From Paracidovorax avenae ATCC 19860 (GTDB lineage: Bacteria; Pseudomonadota; Gammaproteobacteria; Burkholderiales; Burkholderiaceae_C), in the NCBI RefSeq assembly GCF_000176855.2, contig NC_015138.1:5022001-5086000 (forward strand): a DNA stretch of 64,000 nucleotides. Direction: 5' to 3'. The position numbers and the translations under genes were made by a program. Shown here piece after piece: positions 49,391-56,995 of the stretch (positions are counted from its first letter, which is position 1; the number at the start of each line of letters is the position of its first letter). The notes under the pieces are model-generated. The model did not search any database. It saw only the letters and a list, made by a program, of their open reading frames with translations, and had not been told where the DNA came from.

Positions 49391-51730
49391 ATGAGCTCCC
49401 GTGCCACGCCCCCTGTAGAACCCATTCCGCCCTACCCGCACGCCGCCGGCGGCTGGGGTTCGATGAAGGCCGTCGCCGTCAGCGTCCTCAAGGAGGGCGC
49501 ACCGCTCACCACGCTCGCCGCCCTGCGGCACCAGAACAAGGCCGACGGCTTCGCCTGCACGGGATGCGCGTGGGGCAAACCGGCCCAGCCGAGGGCCGCG
49601 GAGTTCTGCGACAACGGCGCCAAGGCGACCGCATGGGAACTCACGGACAAGCGCGCGGGCCCGGACTTCTTCGCGCGCCACGCGCTCGCCGAACTGCGGC
49701 AATGGTCCGACCTCGACTTGGAGACCGCAGGCCGCCTGACCGAGCCCCTGCGCTACGACGCTGCGCAGGACCGGTATGTCGCCGTCACCTGGGAAGAAGC
49801 CTTCGCCGGCATCGGTCATGCGCTCAAGGAGCTGCGCGCCGAAGACCCTCAAACAGCCATCTTCTACGCCTCCGGCCGTGCCTCGCTCGAAACCAGCTAC
49901 ATGTACCAATTGCTAGCCCGGCTGTACGGCAACAACAACCTGCCCGACAGCTCCAACATGTGCCACGAGAGCACCTCGGTCGCGCTGCCGGAAACCATCG
50001 GCGTGCCGGTGGGCACCGTGCGTCTGGAGGATTTCGGGCACGCCGGGGCCATCTTCTTCTTCGGCCAGAACGTCGGCACCAACAGCCCGCGCATGCTCCA
50101 TCCGCTGCAGGAAGCGCGGGAGCGCGGCGTGCCCGTGGTGACCTTCAACCCGATCAAGGAACCCGGGCTCCTGCACTTCGCGAACCCGCAGTCGCCCGTG
50201 GACATGCTCACGCCGAAGGACACGGCGATCAGCACCCAGTACCTGCAGGTGCGCAACGGCGGCGACCTCGCTGCGCTCACGGGCCTGTGCAAATGGCTCA
50301 TCGAGGCCGACGACGAGGCGCAGATGCACGGTGCCACCCGGGTGCTGGACGTGGACTTCATCGCGCAGCACACGCAGGGCATCGACGCGTTCGCCGCCGC
50401 GATGCGCGCGAGCCGTTGGGACGACATCGAACGGGACAGCGGCCTCTCGCGCGCCGCGCTCTCACAGGCCGCGCAGACCTACGCGCAGGCCGGCAGCGTG
50501 ATCGCCGTCTACGGCATGGGCCTGACCCAGCACCGCCACGGCGTCGCCAACGTGCAGATGGTGAGCAACCTGCTCCTGCTGCGCGGCAACATCGGCAAGC
50601 CGGGCGCGGGCATCTGCCCGGTGCGCGGCCACTCCAACGTGCAGGGCCAGCGCACCGTCGGCATCACGGAAAAGCCCGAACTCGCGCCGCTGGACCGCCT
50701 CGCCGGGCTCTACCGCTTCGAGCCCCCGCGCCACAAGGGCCGCGACACGATCGCCACCTGCGAGGGCATCATCGACGGCTCGGTGCGTGCCTTCATCGGC
50801 CTGGGCGGCAACTTCGTGCGCGCCGCGCCCGACACGCGCCGGCTGGAGGCGGGCTGGAGCCGCCTGCGGCTCGCCGTCCACGTGGCCACGCGCCTGAACC
50901 ACACCCACGCCGTTCCCGCGCAGGACACCTACCTGCTGCCCTGCCTCGGCCGCATCGAGATCGACACGCAGGCCTCCGGACCGCAGACCGTGTCGATCGA
51001 AGACTCCATGGGCGTGATCCACCCGTCGCACGGTGTCGCCGCCCCCGCCGCGCCCACGCTCCGTTCCGAAGCCGCGATCGTCGCGGGCATCGCCCGGGCC
51101 ACGCTGCCGGACAATCCGCGCGTGCCCTGGGAGGCCTGGACAGGCGACTACACGCTCGTGCGCACCGCCATCGAAGCCACCTGGCCGGACATCTTCCGGA
51201 ACTTCCACCACCGGCTGCACGAGCCCGGCGGCCTGCCCAAGCCCAACGCCGCCCGTGAGCGCCACTGGAAGACCCCGAGCGGCAAGGCCTGCTTCGTGGT
51301 GCCGCCAGCGGACACCACCACGGCGCAGGACGCCGACGTGCTGAACCTCATGACCCTGCGCAGCGAAGACCAGTTCAACACCACCGTCTACAGCCTGACC
51401 GACCGCTTCCGCAACATCCACGGCACGCGCAACGTCTTGCTGATGCACCCCGACGACATGGCCCGCCGCGGCCTCGCAAAGGGCGACGCCGTGCACGTGA
51501 CGACCGCGCTGGACGACGGCCACCTGCGGCAGCTGGAGGGCCTGCAGGCCGTGCCCTTCGACCTGCCGGCCGGCTCCGTGGCGGGCTACTTCCCCGAGTG
51601 CAACCCGCTCGTGCCGCTGGGCCACCATGCGGACAAGAGCCACGTCCCCGCATCCAAGTGCATTCCGGTCCGTGTCGGGCGGGCCACGGCCAGCGTCCCG
51701 GTCCCTCCGGCCCATCCAGCGCAGCCCTGA
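49391..51730 (+). CDS. ydeP: YdeP/FdhF-family molybdopterin oxidoreductase
   Basis: 779 residues. Cys56 and Cys59 in FACTGCAWGKPAQP, then AIFYASGRASLETSYMYQLL, NLPDSSNMCHESTSVALPET with a Cys likely to coordinate molybdenum, IGKPGAGICPVRGHSNVQGQ, and the C-terminal MoCo-binding domain (MTLRSEDQFNTTVYSLTDRF, NVLLMHPDDMARRGLAKGDA). The length and order match E. coli YdeP, a cytoplasmic member of the bis-molybdopterin family that contributes to acid resistance; no signal peptide is present. GGGAGA lies 10 bp before the ATG. Followed 38 bp later by a catalase-like gene, which suggests an oxidative- or acid-stress unit. Confidence 0.88.
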   Translation: MSSRATPPVEPIPPYPHAAGGWGSMKAVAVSVLKEGAPLTTLAALRHQNKADGFACTGCAWGKPAQPRAAEFCDNGAKATAWELTDKRAGPDFFARHALAELRQWSDLDLETAGRLTEPLRYDAAQDRYVAVTWEEAFAGIGHALKELRAEDPQTAIFYASGRASLETSYMYQLLARLYGNNNLPDSSNMCHESTSVALPETIGVPVGTVRLEDFGHAGAIFFFGQNVGTNSPRMLHPLQEARERGVPVVTFNPIKEPGLLHFANPQSPVDMLTPKDTAISTQYLQVRNGGDLAALTGLCKWLIEADDEAQMHGATRVLDVDFIAQHTQGIDAFAAAMRASRWDDIERDSGLSRAALSQAAQTYAQAGSVIAVYGMGLTQHRHGVANVQMVSNLLLLRGNIGKPGAGICPVRGHSNVQGQRTVGITEKPELAPLDRLAGLYRFEPPRHKGRDTIATCEGIIDGSVRAFIGLGGNFVRAAPDTRRLEAGWSRLRLAVHVATRLNHTHAVPAQDTYLLPCLGRIEIDTQASGPQTVSIEDSMGVIHPSHGVAAPAAPTLRSEAAIVAGIARATLPDNPRVPWEAWTGDYTLVRTAIEATWPDIFRNFHHRLHEPGGLPKPNAARERHWKTPSGKACFVVPPADTTTAQDADVLNLMTLRSEDQFNTTVYSLTDRFRNIHGTRNVLLMHPDDMARRGLAKGDAVHVTTALDDGHLRQLEGLQAVPFDLPAGSVAGYFPECNPLVPLGHHADKSHVPASKCIPVRVGRATASVPVPPAHPAQP

Positions 51731-51767
51731 GCACCACGTTTCACACCACATCTCCCAGCGCCGCCAC

Positions 51768-52880
51768 ATGCCCCACTCCACCCCCACGCCGCCGCCCCAT
51801 CCCCTGCCCTACCGCCCGGACTACGAAGTCCCCGAAGAGGACGAGAAACAGACCAACGCGGAACTGCTGGCGGCCATGCGCCGCATCAGCGAGACCGTCG
51901 CCAAGGACGAAGGCCGCGCCTACCGCAGCGTGCACGCCAAATCCCACGGCATCCTGCACGGCACCCTGGAGGTGCTGCCCCTGCTGCCGCCGCTCGCGCA
52001 GGGCCTGTTCGCGCGGCCGGGCACGCACGATGTCGTGATGCGCATCTCCAGCACGCCGGGCGATCTGCTGGACGACGCCGTCTCCACCCCCCGCGGCCTG
52101 GCGCTCAAGGTGCTGGGTGCGGACGGCCCCCGCCTGGACCCGGCCGACGGCCTCGCCGAGCAGGACTTCCTCATGGTCAACGGGCCCGTCTTCACCGCGG
52201 CCACGGCGAAGCAGTTCCTGCGCAGCCTCAAGCTCCTGGCCGCCACCACCGACAAGGCCCCGCAGGCCAAAAAGATCCTCTCGGCCGCGCTGCGCGGGCT
52301 GGAGAGCCTCGTCGAGAAGGCCGGCGGCGAAAGCGCCACCCTCAAGGCCATGGGCGGACACCCGGCCACCCATCCGCTGGGAGAGACGTATTTCACGCAG
52401 GTGCCGCTGCTGTTCGGCCCCTACATGGCCAAGCTCAGCCTGGCCCCCGTATCGCCGGAGATCGCAGCCCTCAAGGAAGCGCCCGTGGACCTCTCCGCCA
52501 GCCCGCACGCACTGCGGGATGCGGTGTCGGACGCCCTTCGCGCCCACGGCGGCACCTGGGAGCTGCGCGTGCAGCTGTGCGTGGACATCGAGAAGATGCC
52601 GCTGGAGGACGCCTCCGTGGAATGGCCGCAGGACCTGTCGCCCTACGTCGCCGTCGCGCGCGTCCACGTTCCCGCCCAGGCGACCTGGGACCCGGAGCAC
52701 AGCCCGCAGGAAGACGACCGCCTGTCCTTCAGCCCCTGGCGCGGCCTGGCCGCGCACCGCCCCCTGGGCTCGATCATGCGCGTGCGCCGCGCGGCCTATC
52801 CGGCGGCGGCACGGTACCGGCAGGCGTTCAATGCGGGGGAAATCCGGGGCGAGGAGGAGGGCAAATCGGCCTCGGAATGA
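51768..52880 (+). CDS. Catalase-family (SrpA-like minimal) heme protein
   Basis: 370 residues. VHAKSHGILHGTLEVLP near residue 55 has the distal His, and LSFSPWRGLAAHRPLGSIMR with VRRAAYPAAARYRQ near the C-terminus carries the proximal-Tyr region of catalases. VMRISSTPGDLLDDAVSTPR and GLALKVLG match the catalase barrel. Length is shorter than canonical catalase (about 480), agreeing with minimal or AOS-like catalase relatives. Cytoplasmic; the charged C-terminal tail EEEGKSASE is unusual. Immediately follows the YdeP-type gene, so they may share an operon. Confidence 0.8.
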   Translation: MPHSTPTPPPHPLPYRPDYEVPEEDEKQTNAELLAAMRRISETVAKDEGRAYRSVHAKSHGILHGTLEVLPLLPPLAQGLFARPGTHDVVMRISSTPGDLLDDAVSTPRGLALKVLGADGPRLDPADGLAEQDFLMVNGPVFTAATAKQFLRSLKLLAATTDKAPQAKKILSAALRGLESLVEKAGGESATLKAMGGHPATHPLGETYFTQVPLLFGPYMAKLSLAPVSPEIAALKEAPVDLSASPHALRDAVSDALRAHGGTWELRVQLCVDIEKMPLEDASVEWPQDLSPYVAVARVHVPAQATWDPEHSPQEDDRLSFSPWRGLAAHRPLGSIMRVRRAAYPAAARYRQAFNAGEIRGEEEGKSASE

Positions 52881-52919
52881 AGGTACTGTGTCGTGTACGG
52901 GCGTCCCTCAAAGAAAAGC

Positions 52920-52972
52920 AATTTACATTTCAAAAGCTGTTATTCCAACTTACTGCTTATAATCTGTAAATT
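52920..52972 (+). promoter_or_regulatory. hipBA-2 promoter with inverted operators
   Basis: A perfect -10 TATAAT (52958-52963) stands 32 bp before the hipB ATG; the -35 region (around 52935-52942, GCTGTTAT-like) is weak. AATTTACA (52920-52927) and TGTAAATT (52965-52972) are exact inverted copies flanking it. The stretch is strikingly AT-rich against its surroundings. HipB autorepression is inferred. Confidence 0.65.
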
Positions 52973-52994
52973 CGAAATACAGCCTAAGGTTTGT

Positions 52995-53273
52995 ATGCCC
53001 GGATTCACGGTACGCACGGCAGATCAGCTGCCCGCTCTGCTCCAGGCCTTCCGCAAGCAGAGCGGGCTGACGCAAAGCGATGTGGCCTTGCGCCTGGGTG
53101 TCACTCAGCAAACGTACTCCGCGCTGGAGCGCAACGCCGGGAACATGGGTGCAGCACGGCTGTTGCAGCTATTGAGCGTTTTGGGCGTGGAGATGGTGCT
53201 CGACAATTCCGCGCCGGCACCTTCCCCGAGTCCGGAGTCGCTGCGGGTGGCGGGCGGCACTCCGAATTGGTGA
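52995..53273 (+). CDS. hipB: HipB-like antitoxin (module 2)
   Basis: 92 residues from ATG at 52995 (TAAGG 6 bp upstream). XRE helix-turn-helix: LTQSDVALRLGVTQQTYSAL, followed by GAARLLQLLSVLGVEMVL, matching E. coli HipB. The C-terminal tail is short (NSAPAPSPSPESLRVAGG), unlike the long tail of module 1. It is followed by hipA whose start lies 5 bp beyond the stop or at a GTG overlapping it. The module is independent of module 1: sequence and operator differ. Confidence 0.9.
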   Translation: MPGFTVRTADQLPALLQAFRKQSGLTQSDVALRLGVTQQTYSALERNAGNMGAARLLQLLSVLGVEMVLDNSAPAPSPSPESLRVAGGTPNW

Positions 53274-53278
53274 ACGCC

Positions 53279-54643
53279 ATGGGTCGCCGTTCGCACAAGC
53301 GCTCTCTGAATCTCTGGATGAACGGTGCATTCGTCGGCACCTGGCACCTGTCTCCGAACGCGCCTGACACCCTGCAGTACGACACCGCGTGGACCCGGTC
53401 GGAGCAAGGGCGAGCGCTGTCTCTGTCCCTGCCTTTCACCCCGGGCAATGCGCCGCATCGCGGCCCCCAGGTCCGCACATACTTCGAGAACCTGCTGCCC
53501 GACAGCAGGGACATCCGCGAGCGGATCGCCCGGCGCTACCGGACCGGCACCACCGACGCTTTCGACCTGTTGGCAGAGATCGGCCGCGACTGCGTGGGCG
53601 CGCTGGAAATCCTGCCTGCCGACCAGGCCTCGGCGGGCATCGTCCCCCTGGAGGCAGAGCCCCTGAACGAATCACAGGTCGCGCAGATCTTGCGCGGCAC
53701 CACGGCCACGAACATCCTGGGCATGGTGGGCAGCGACGACGATTTCCGGATCTCCATCGCCGGGGCCCAGGAAAAGACCGCCCTGCTCCACCACGATGGG
53801 CAATGGCACCTGCCCCGCGCAAGCACGCCCACCACGCACATCCTCAAACTGCCCCTGGGATTGATCGGTGGCCTGAAGATCGACATGCGCGACTCCGTCG
53901 AGAACGAGTGGCTGTGCTCGCTGATCCTGCGCGAATTCGGTCTGCCCGTGGCGGTGTGTGAACTCCTGCAGTTCGAGGACATGAAGGCCCTGGCGGTCGA
54001 ACGCTTCGACCGGGCATGGTGGAACAGCCCTGCGGGCGATCGCCGCCTCGTCCGGCTTCCCCAGGAGGACATGTGCCAGGCCACCGGCACGCATCCCGAT
54101 GCCAAGTACGAAGCCGATGGCGGCCCAGGGATGGACCGCATTCTGGATCTGCTGGCAGGTTCGGTGACACGAGAGCATGACCGCCGAACCTTCTTCCAGG
54201 CGCAGGTGCTGTTCTGGATGCTCTGCGCCACGGACGGCCACGCCAAGAATTTCAGCCTGCACCAGAGGCCTGGCGGACGATACCAGCTCACCCCGCTCTA
54301 CGACGTGCTGTCGGCCTGGCCGGTGCTCGGCGAGGAACCCGGAAAGCTTTCACCGTTCAAGGCGCGGATGGCCATGGCCGTGCGCTCGAAGAACGCGCAC
54401 TGGAAGATGCGCGACATCCTGCGCCGACACTGGCTGGCACTGGGAGCCCGCCATGGCATCGTGACCGACGACGGTCGGGAGGTTGCGTTCATCCTCGATG
54501 ACCTGACCGCGCGCACGCCCCAGGTGATCGCGGCGGTGCGGACGAAGTTACCTGTGGACTTTCCCGAGCAGGTGGCTGACAGCATCCTGGGCGGCTTGCA
54601 GAATGCTGCGCACAGATTGGCCGGCCAGGATGGAGCACCATGA
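53279..54643 (+). CDS. hipA: HipA-like toxin kinase (module 2)
   Basis: 454 residues; ATG at 53279, with a GTG at 53270 overlapping the hipB stop as alternative. SLNLWMNGAFVGTWHLSPNA and RTYFENLLPDSRDIRERIAR form the N-terminal HipA domain. Ser159 in FRISIAGAQEKTALL aligns with the E. coli autophosphorylated Ser150; ATDGHAKNFSLH holds the catalytic Asp and Asn, and QLTPLYDVLSAWP the metal-binding Asp. All catalytic residues are intact. Similar in layout to module 1 at 29.5-31.3 kb but clearly divergent. Expected to phosphorylate glutamyl-tRNA synthetase or a related target. Confidence 0.93.
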   Translation: MGRRSHKRSLNLWMNGAFVGTWHLSPNAPDTLQYDTAWTRSEQGRALSLSLPFTPGNAPHRGPQVRTYFENLLPDSRDIRERIARRYRTGTTDAFDLLAEIGRDCVGALEILPADQASAGIVPLEAEPLNESQVAQILRGTTATNILGMVGSDDDFRISIAGAQEKTALLHHDGQWHLPRASTPTTHILKLPLGLIGGLKIDMRDSVENEWLCSLILREFGLPVAVCELLQFEDMKALAVERFDRAWWNSPAGDRRLVRLPQEDMCQATGTHPDAKYEADGGPGMDRILDLLAGSVTREHDRRTFFQAQVLFWMLCATDGHAKNFSLHQRPGGRYQLTPLYDVLSAWPVLGEEPGKLSPFKARMAMAVRSKNAHWKMRDILRRHWLALGARHGIVTDDGREVAFILDDLTARTPQVIAAVRTKLPVDFPEQVADSILGGLQNAAHRLAGQDGAP

Positions 54644-54776
54644 ACGAACGTTCGATGGCGTGCCCTGCGCCATGTCCGCGGCGTGACCGCCAACCGTGCG
54701 CAGATTCGCTAGGCTGGTACCTTCCCGCCCCAGGAATCCGGCCCACCTCCACCGCCGTTCGCCCATCCCCTTCGCC

Positions 54777-56060
54777 GTGCCCGAACCTCAACCCGCCACC
54801 CCCACTGCAGAACCCTTAGCAGACCCCGCCCCGCCCTCCCGCGCCCTGTGGGCCATGTTCCTCTGCCTGCTGTCGGGCTTCGCGCTGAGCCAGGCCTTCC
54901 GCACGGTCACCAGCATCATCGCCACGGGCCTGCAGGCCGACTTCGGCATCTCGCCCGATTCGCTGGGCGCGTTCGCCGGGCTGTTCGGCCTGTCCTTCGG
55001 CGTGACCCAGCTGCTCATGGGCATCGGCATGGACCTGTACGGCCTGCGCCGCACGGTGCTGACGGCGTTTCCCCTGGCGGTGATCGGTGCGGCGGTCTCC
55101 GCCGCTGCACCGAGCTACGGCTGGTTGATGCTGGGGCAGTTGCTGATCGGCGTGGGCTGCTCGCCGGCCTTCCTGGCCTGCACGGTGTTCATTTCCCGGC
55201 ACTTTCCGGCCCAGCGTTTCGCCTTCTTTTCGGGCGTGGGCATGGGCGTGGGCGGCCTGGGCCTGATCTTCACGGGCACGCCCCTGGCCTGGCTGGTGCA
55301 GCACGGCGGCTGGCGCCTGGGTTTCGGCGTGCTGGCGGCGCTCTCGCTGCTGTCCTGGCTGCTGATCTACCTGCGCGTGCATGAACCGGAACTGCCGCAA
55401 TCCGACGGTCGGCCCAAGGAATCCTGGGGGCAGGCGGCCAGCCGTTTCGCAGACCTGTTCCGCATGCCGCACACCTGGGGCATCCTGATCCTCGGCATGT
55501 GCTGCTATGCCGCGTTCCTGACGCTGCGCGGCCTGTGGCTGGGGCCGCTGCTGATGGGCCGGTTCGGTTTCTCGCTGGTCGAGAGCGGCAACGTGGCCCT
55601 GGTGCTGTCGCTGATCGCCCTCTTCGTCCCCGCGCTCTTCGGCCGCCTGGACCCGGGTGCGCAGCGCCGCCGCCAGTGGATCACCTTCTTCTCGCTGCTC
55701 ATGGGTGCCTTCTTCCTGCTGATGGCGTTCCTGCACCATGCCGCGGCGACGGTCGTGCTGATCTTCGCGATGGGCCTGCTGTCGGGTTACAGCGTGCTCC
55801 AGTATGCCGACGTGCGCTCCTCCTACCCGGCCCAGATGACGGGCCGCGCGCTGTCGCTCTACACGATGTCGATGTTCCTCGGGGTGGCGCTGATGCAGTG
55901 GCTGACCGGGCTGCTGGCCGCCTGGGCGCAGCACCACGGCCATGACCCCTACCGGGCGGTGATGCTCTGCATCGCCGGCATGCTGGGGGTGGCGTCCACG
56001 GCATTCAGGCTGTTGCCGCGGTCGCCGTTGCTGCCAAGCAAAAAGCCCCTGACCTCGTGA
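54777..56060 (+). CDS. MFS transporter
   Basis: 427 residues from GTG at 54777, the most convincing start; GTG at 54696 is an alternative. Twelve hydrophobic helices with LLMGIGMDLYGLRRTVLTAF, the GX3D-(R/K)-type MFS loop, and the second copy GLLSGYSVLQYADVRSSYPA. Residues 1-25 are a Pro/Ala-rich cytoplasmic tail. It resembles nitrate/glycerol-3-phosphate-type or sugar-phosphate antiporters only loosely, so the substrate is unknown. A hairpin overlapping its 3' end terminates the transcript before tRNA-Phe. It stands 133 bp downstream of hipA-2. Confidence 0.75.
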   Translation: MPEPQPATPTAEPLADPAPPSRALWAMFLCLLSGFALSQAFRTVTSIIATGLQADFGISPDSLGAFAGLFGLSFGVTQLLMGIGMDLYGLRRTVLTAFPLAVIGAAVSAAAPSYGWLMLGQLLIGVGCSPAFLACTVFISRHFPAQRFAFFSGVGMGVGGLGLIFTGTPLAWLVQHGGWRLGFGVLAALSLLSWLLIYLRVHEPELPQSDGRPKESWGQAASRFADLFRMPHTWGILILGMCCYAAFLTLRGLWLGPLLMGRFGFSLVESGNVALVLSLIALFVPALFGRLDPGAQRRRQWITFFSLLMGAFFLLMAFLHHAAATVVLIFAMGLLSGYSVLQYADVRSSYPAQMTGRALSLYTMSMFLGVALMQWLTGLLAAWAQHHGHDPYRAVMLCIAGMLGVASTAFRLLPRSPLLPSKKPLTS

Positions 56061-56075
56061 AAGATCAGGGGCTTT
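56042..56075. terminator. Intrinsic terminator of MFS gene
   Basis: AAAGCCCCTGA (56042-56052) and TCAGGGGCTTT (56065-56075) are perfect 11-bp arms with a 12-nt loop, overlapping the last codons and stop of the MFS gene. The short run of T after the stem suits an intrinsic terminator, and it can serve transcripts from either side. Confidence 0.85.
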
Positions 56076-56081
56076 GCGATT

Positions 56082-56157
56082 TGGTGGCCTGGGACGGAAT
56101 CGAACCATCGACACGCGGATTTTCAATCCGCTGCTCTACCAACTGAGCTACCGGGCC
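56082..56157 (-). tRNA. tRNA-Phe (GAA)
   Basis: 76 nt. Read on the minus strand: acceptor GGCCCGG, D-arm GTAGCTCAGTTGGTAGAGC, anticodon loop in CGGATTGAAAATCCG with anticodon GAA, T-arm GGTTCGATTCC, and 3' end CCA encoded. The anticodon, cloverleaf arms and CCA make the call certain. Confidence 0.96.
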
Positions 56158-56242
56158 TGAGCCTTGAATTATAGCCAGGAAAAACGCCCCCAGGAACCCT
56201 GGCCGCGAATTTTCTGAAAAATTGTCGCCAGCGCACCCTGCG

Positions 56243-56956
56243 TCACTGGCTGCGCTTGCTCCGCCCCAGGTCCACGCCCAGTTGCCGAAGCTTGCGGTAC
56301 AGGTGGGTGCGCTCCAGCCCCGTCTTCTCGGCCACGCGCGTCATGGAGCCCCCTTCGCGGGCCAGGTGGAATTCGAAGTAGGCTTTCTCGAAGCCGTCGC
56401 GCGCCTCGCGCAGCGGGCGGTCGAGGTCGAACCCCTGGTGCGAGCTGGGGCCGCTGGAGGCGAGCCCCGGTCCGCCCGCGCTGGCCGATGCGGGGGCCTG
56501 GAGTGCGTCGGATGCGGGCGCGGCGGCGGCCGAGGCCGGCGTGGCGGCCAGCGCAGGCACCGCGGCCGGTGCAGCCGCCGCGGGCGCAGGCACCGTGCGG
56601 GCCAGGCCCTGCTCCACGGCCTTGAGCAGCTTCTGCAGCGTGATGGGCTTCTCGAGGAACGAGAACGCCCCGATGCGCGTGGCCTCCACGGCGGTGTCGA
56701 TGGTGGCGTGCCCGCTCATCATGATGACGGGCATGGTCAGCGCCCCGGCCGTCGCCCATTCCTTGAGCAGGGACACGCCGTCGGTATCGGGCATCCAGAT
56801 GTCGAGCAGGACCAGGTCGTAGGCGTTCGCCGACCGGGCGGCCCGGGCCTGGGTGGCGTTCTCGGCCAGGTCCACGCTGTGTCCTTCGTCGTTCAGGATT
56901 TCGGACAGCAAGTCGCGGATACCGAGTTCGTCGTCAACCACCAATATGTTTGCCAT
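56243..56956 (-). CDS. ntrX: NtrX-like response regulator without AAA+ domain
   Basis: 237 residues. Receiver domain residues 1-120: acidic pair VVDDE (6-10), phospho-acceptor Asp52 in LVLLDIWMPDTDG and Lys103 in SFLEKPIT. An Ala/Pro linker of about 70 residues follows, then a Fis-type helix-turn-helix (EGGSMTRVAEKTGLERTHLY). The central sigma54-activating AAA+ domain of classic NtrX is absent, as in many Burkholderiales, so it should bind DNA but not remodel sigma54. ATG at 56956. Follows the ntrY-like kinase by 39 bp in the rsmB-DUF4390-ntrY-ntrX operon. Confidence 0.88.
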   Translation of the reverse strand: MANILVVDDELGIRDLLSEILNDEGHSVDLAENATQARAARSANAYDLVLLDIWMPDTDGVSLLKEWATAGALTMPVIMMSGHATIDTAVEATRIGAFSFLEKPITLQKLLKAVEQGLARTVPAPAAAAPAAVPALAATPASAAAAPASDALQAPASASAGGPGLASSGPSSHQGFDLDRPLREARDGFEKAYFEFHLAREGGSMTRVAEKTGLERTHLYRKLRQLGVDLGRSKRSQ

Positions 56957-56995
56957 GGGTACGGATGCTGCTGCGGGGCTGCGTGTAACGTGTTG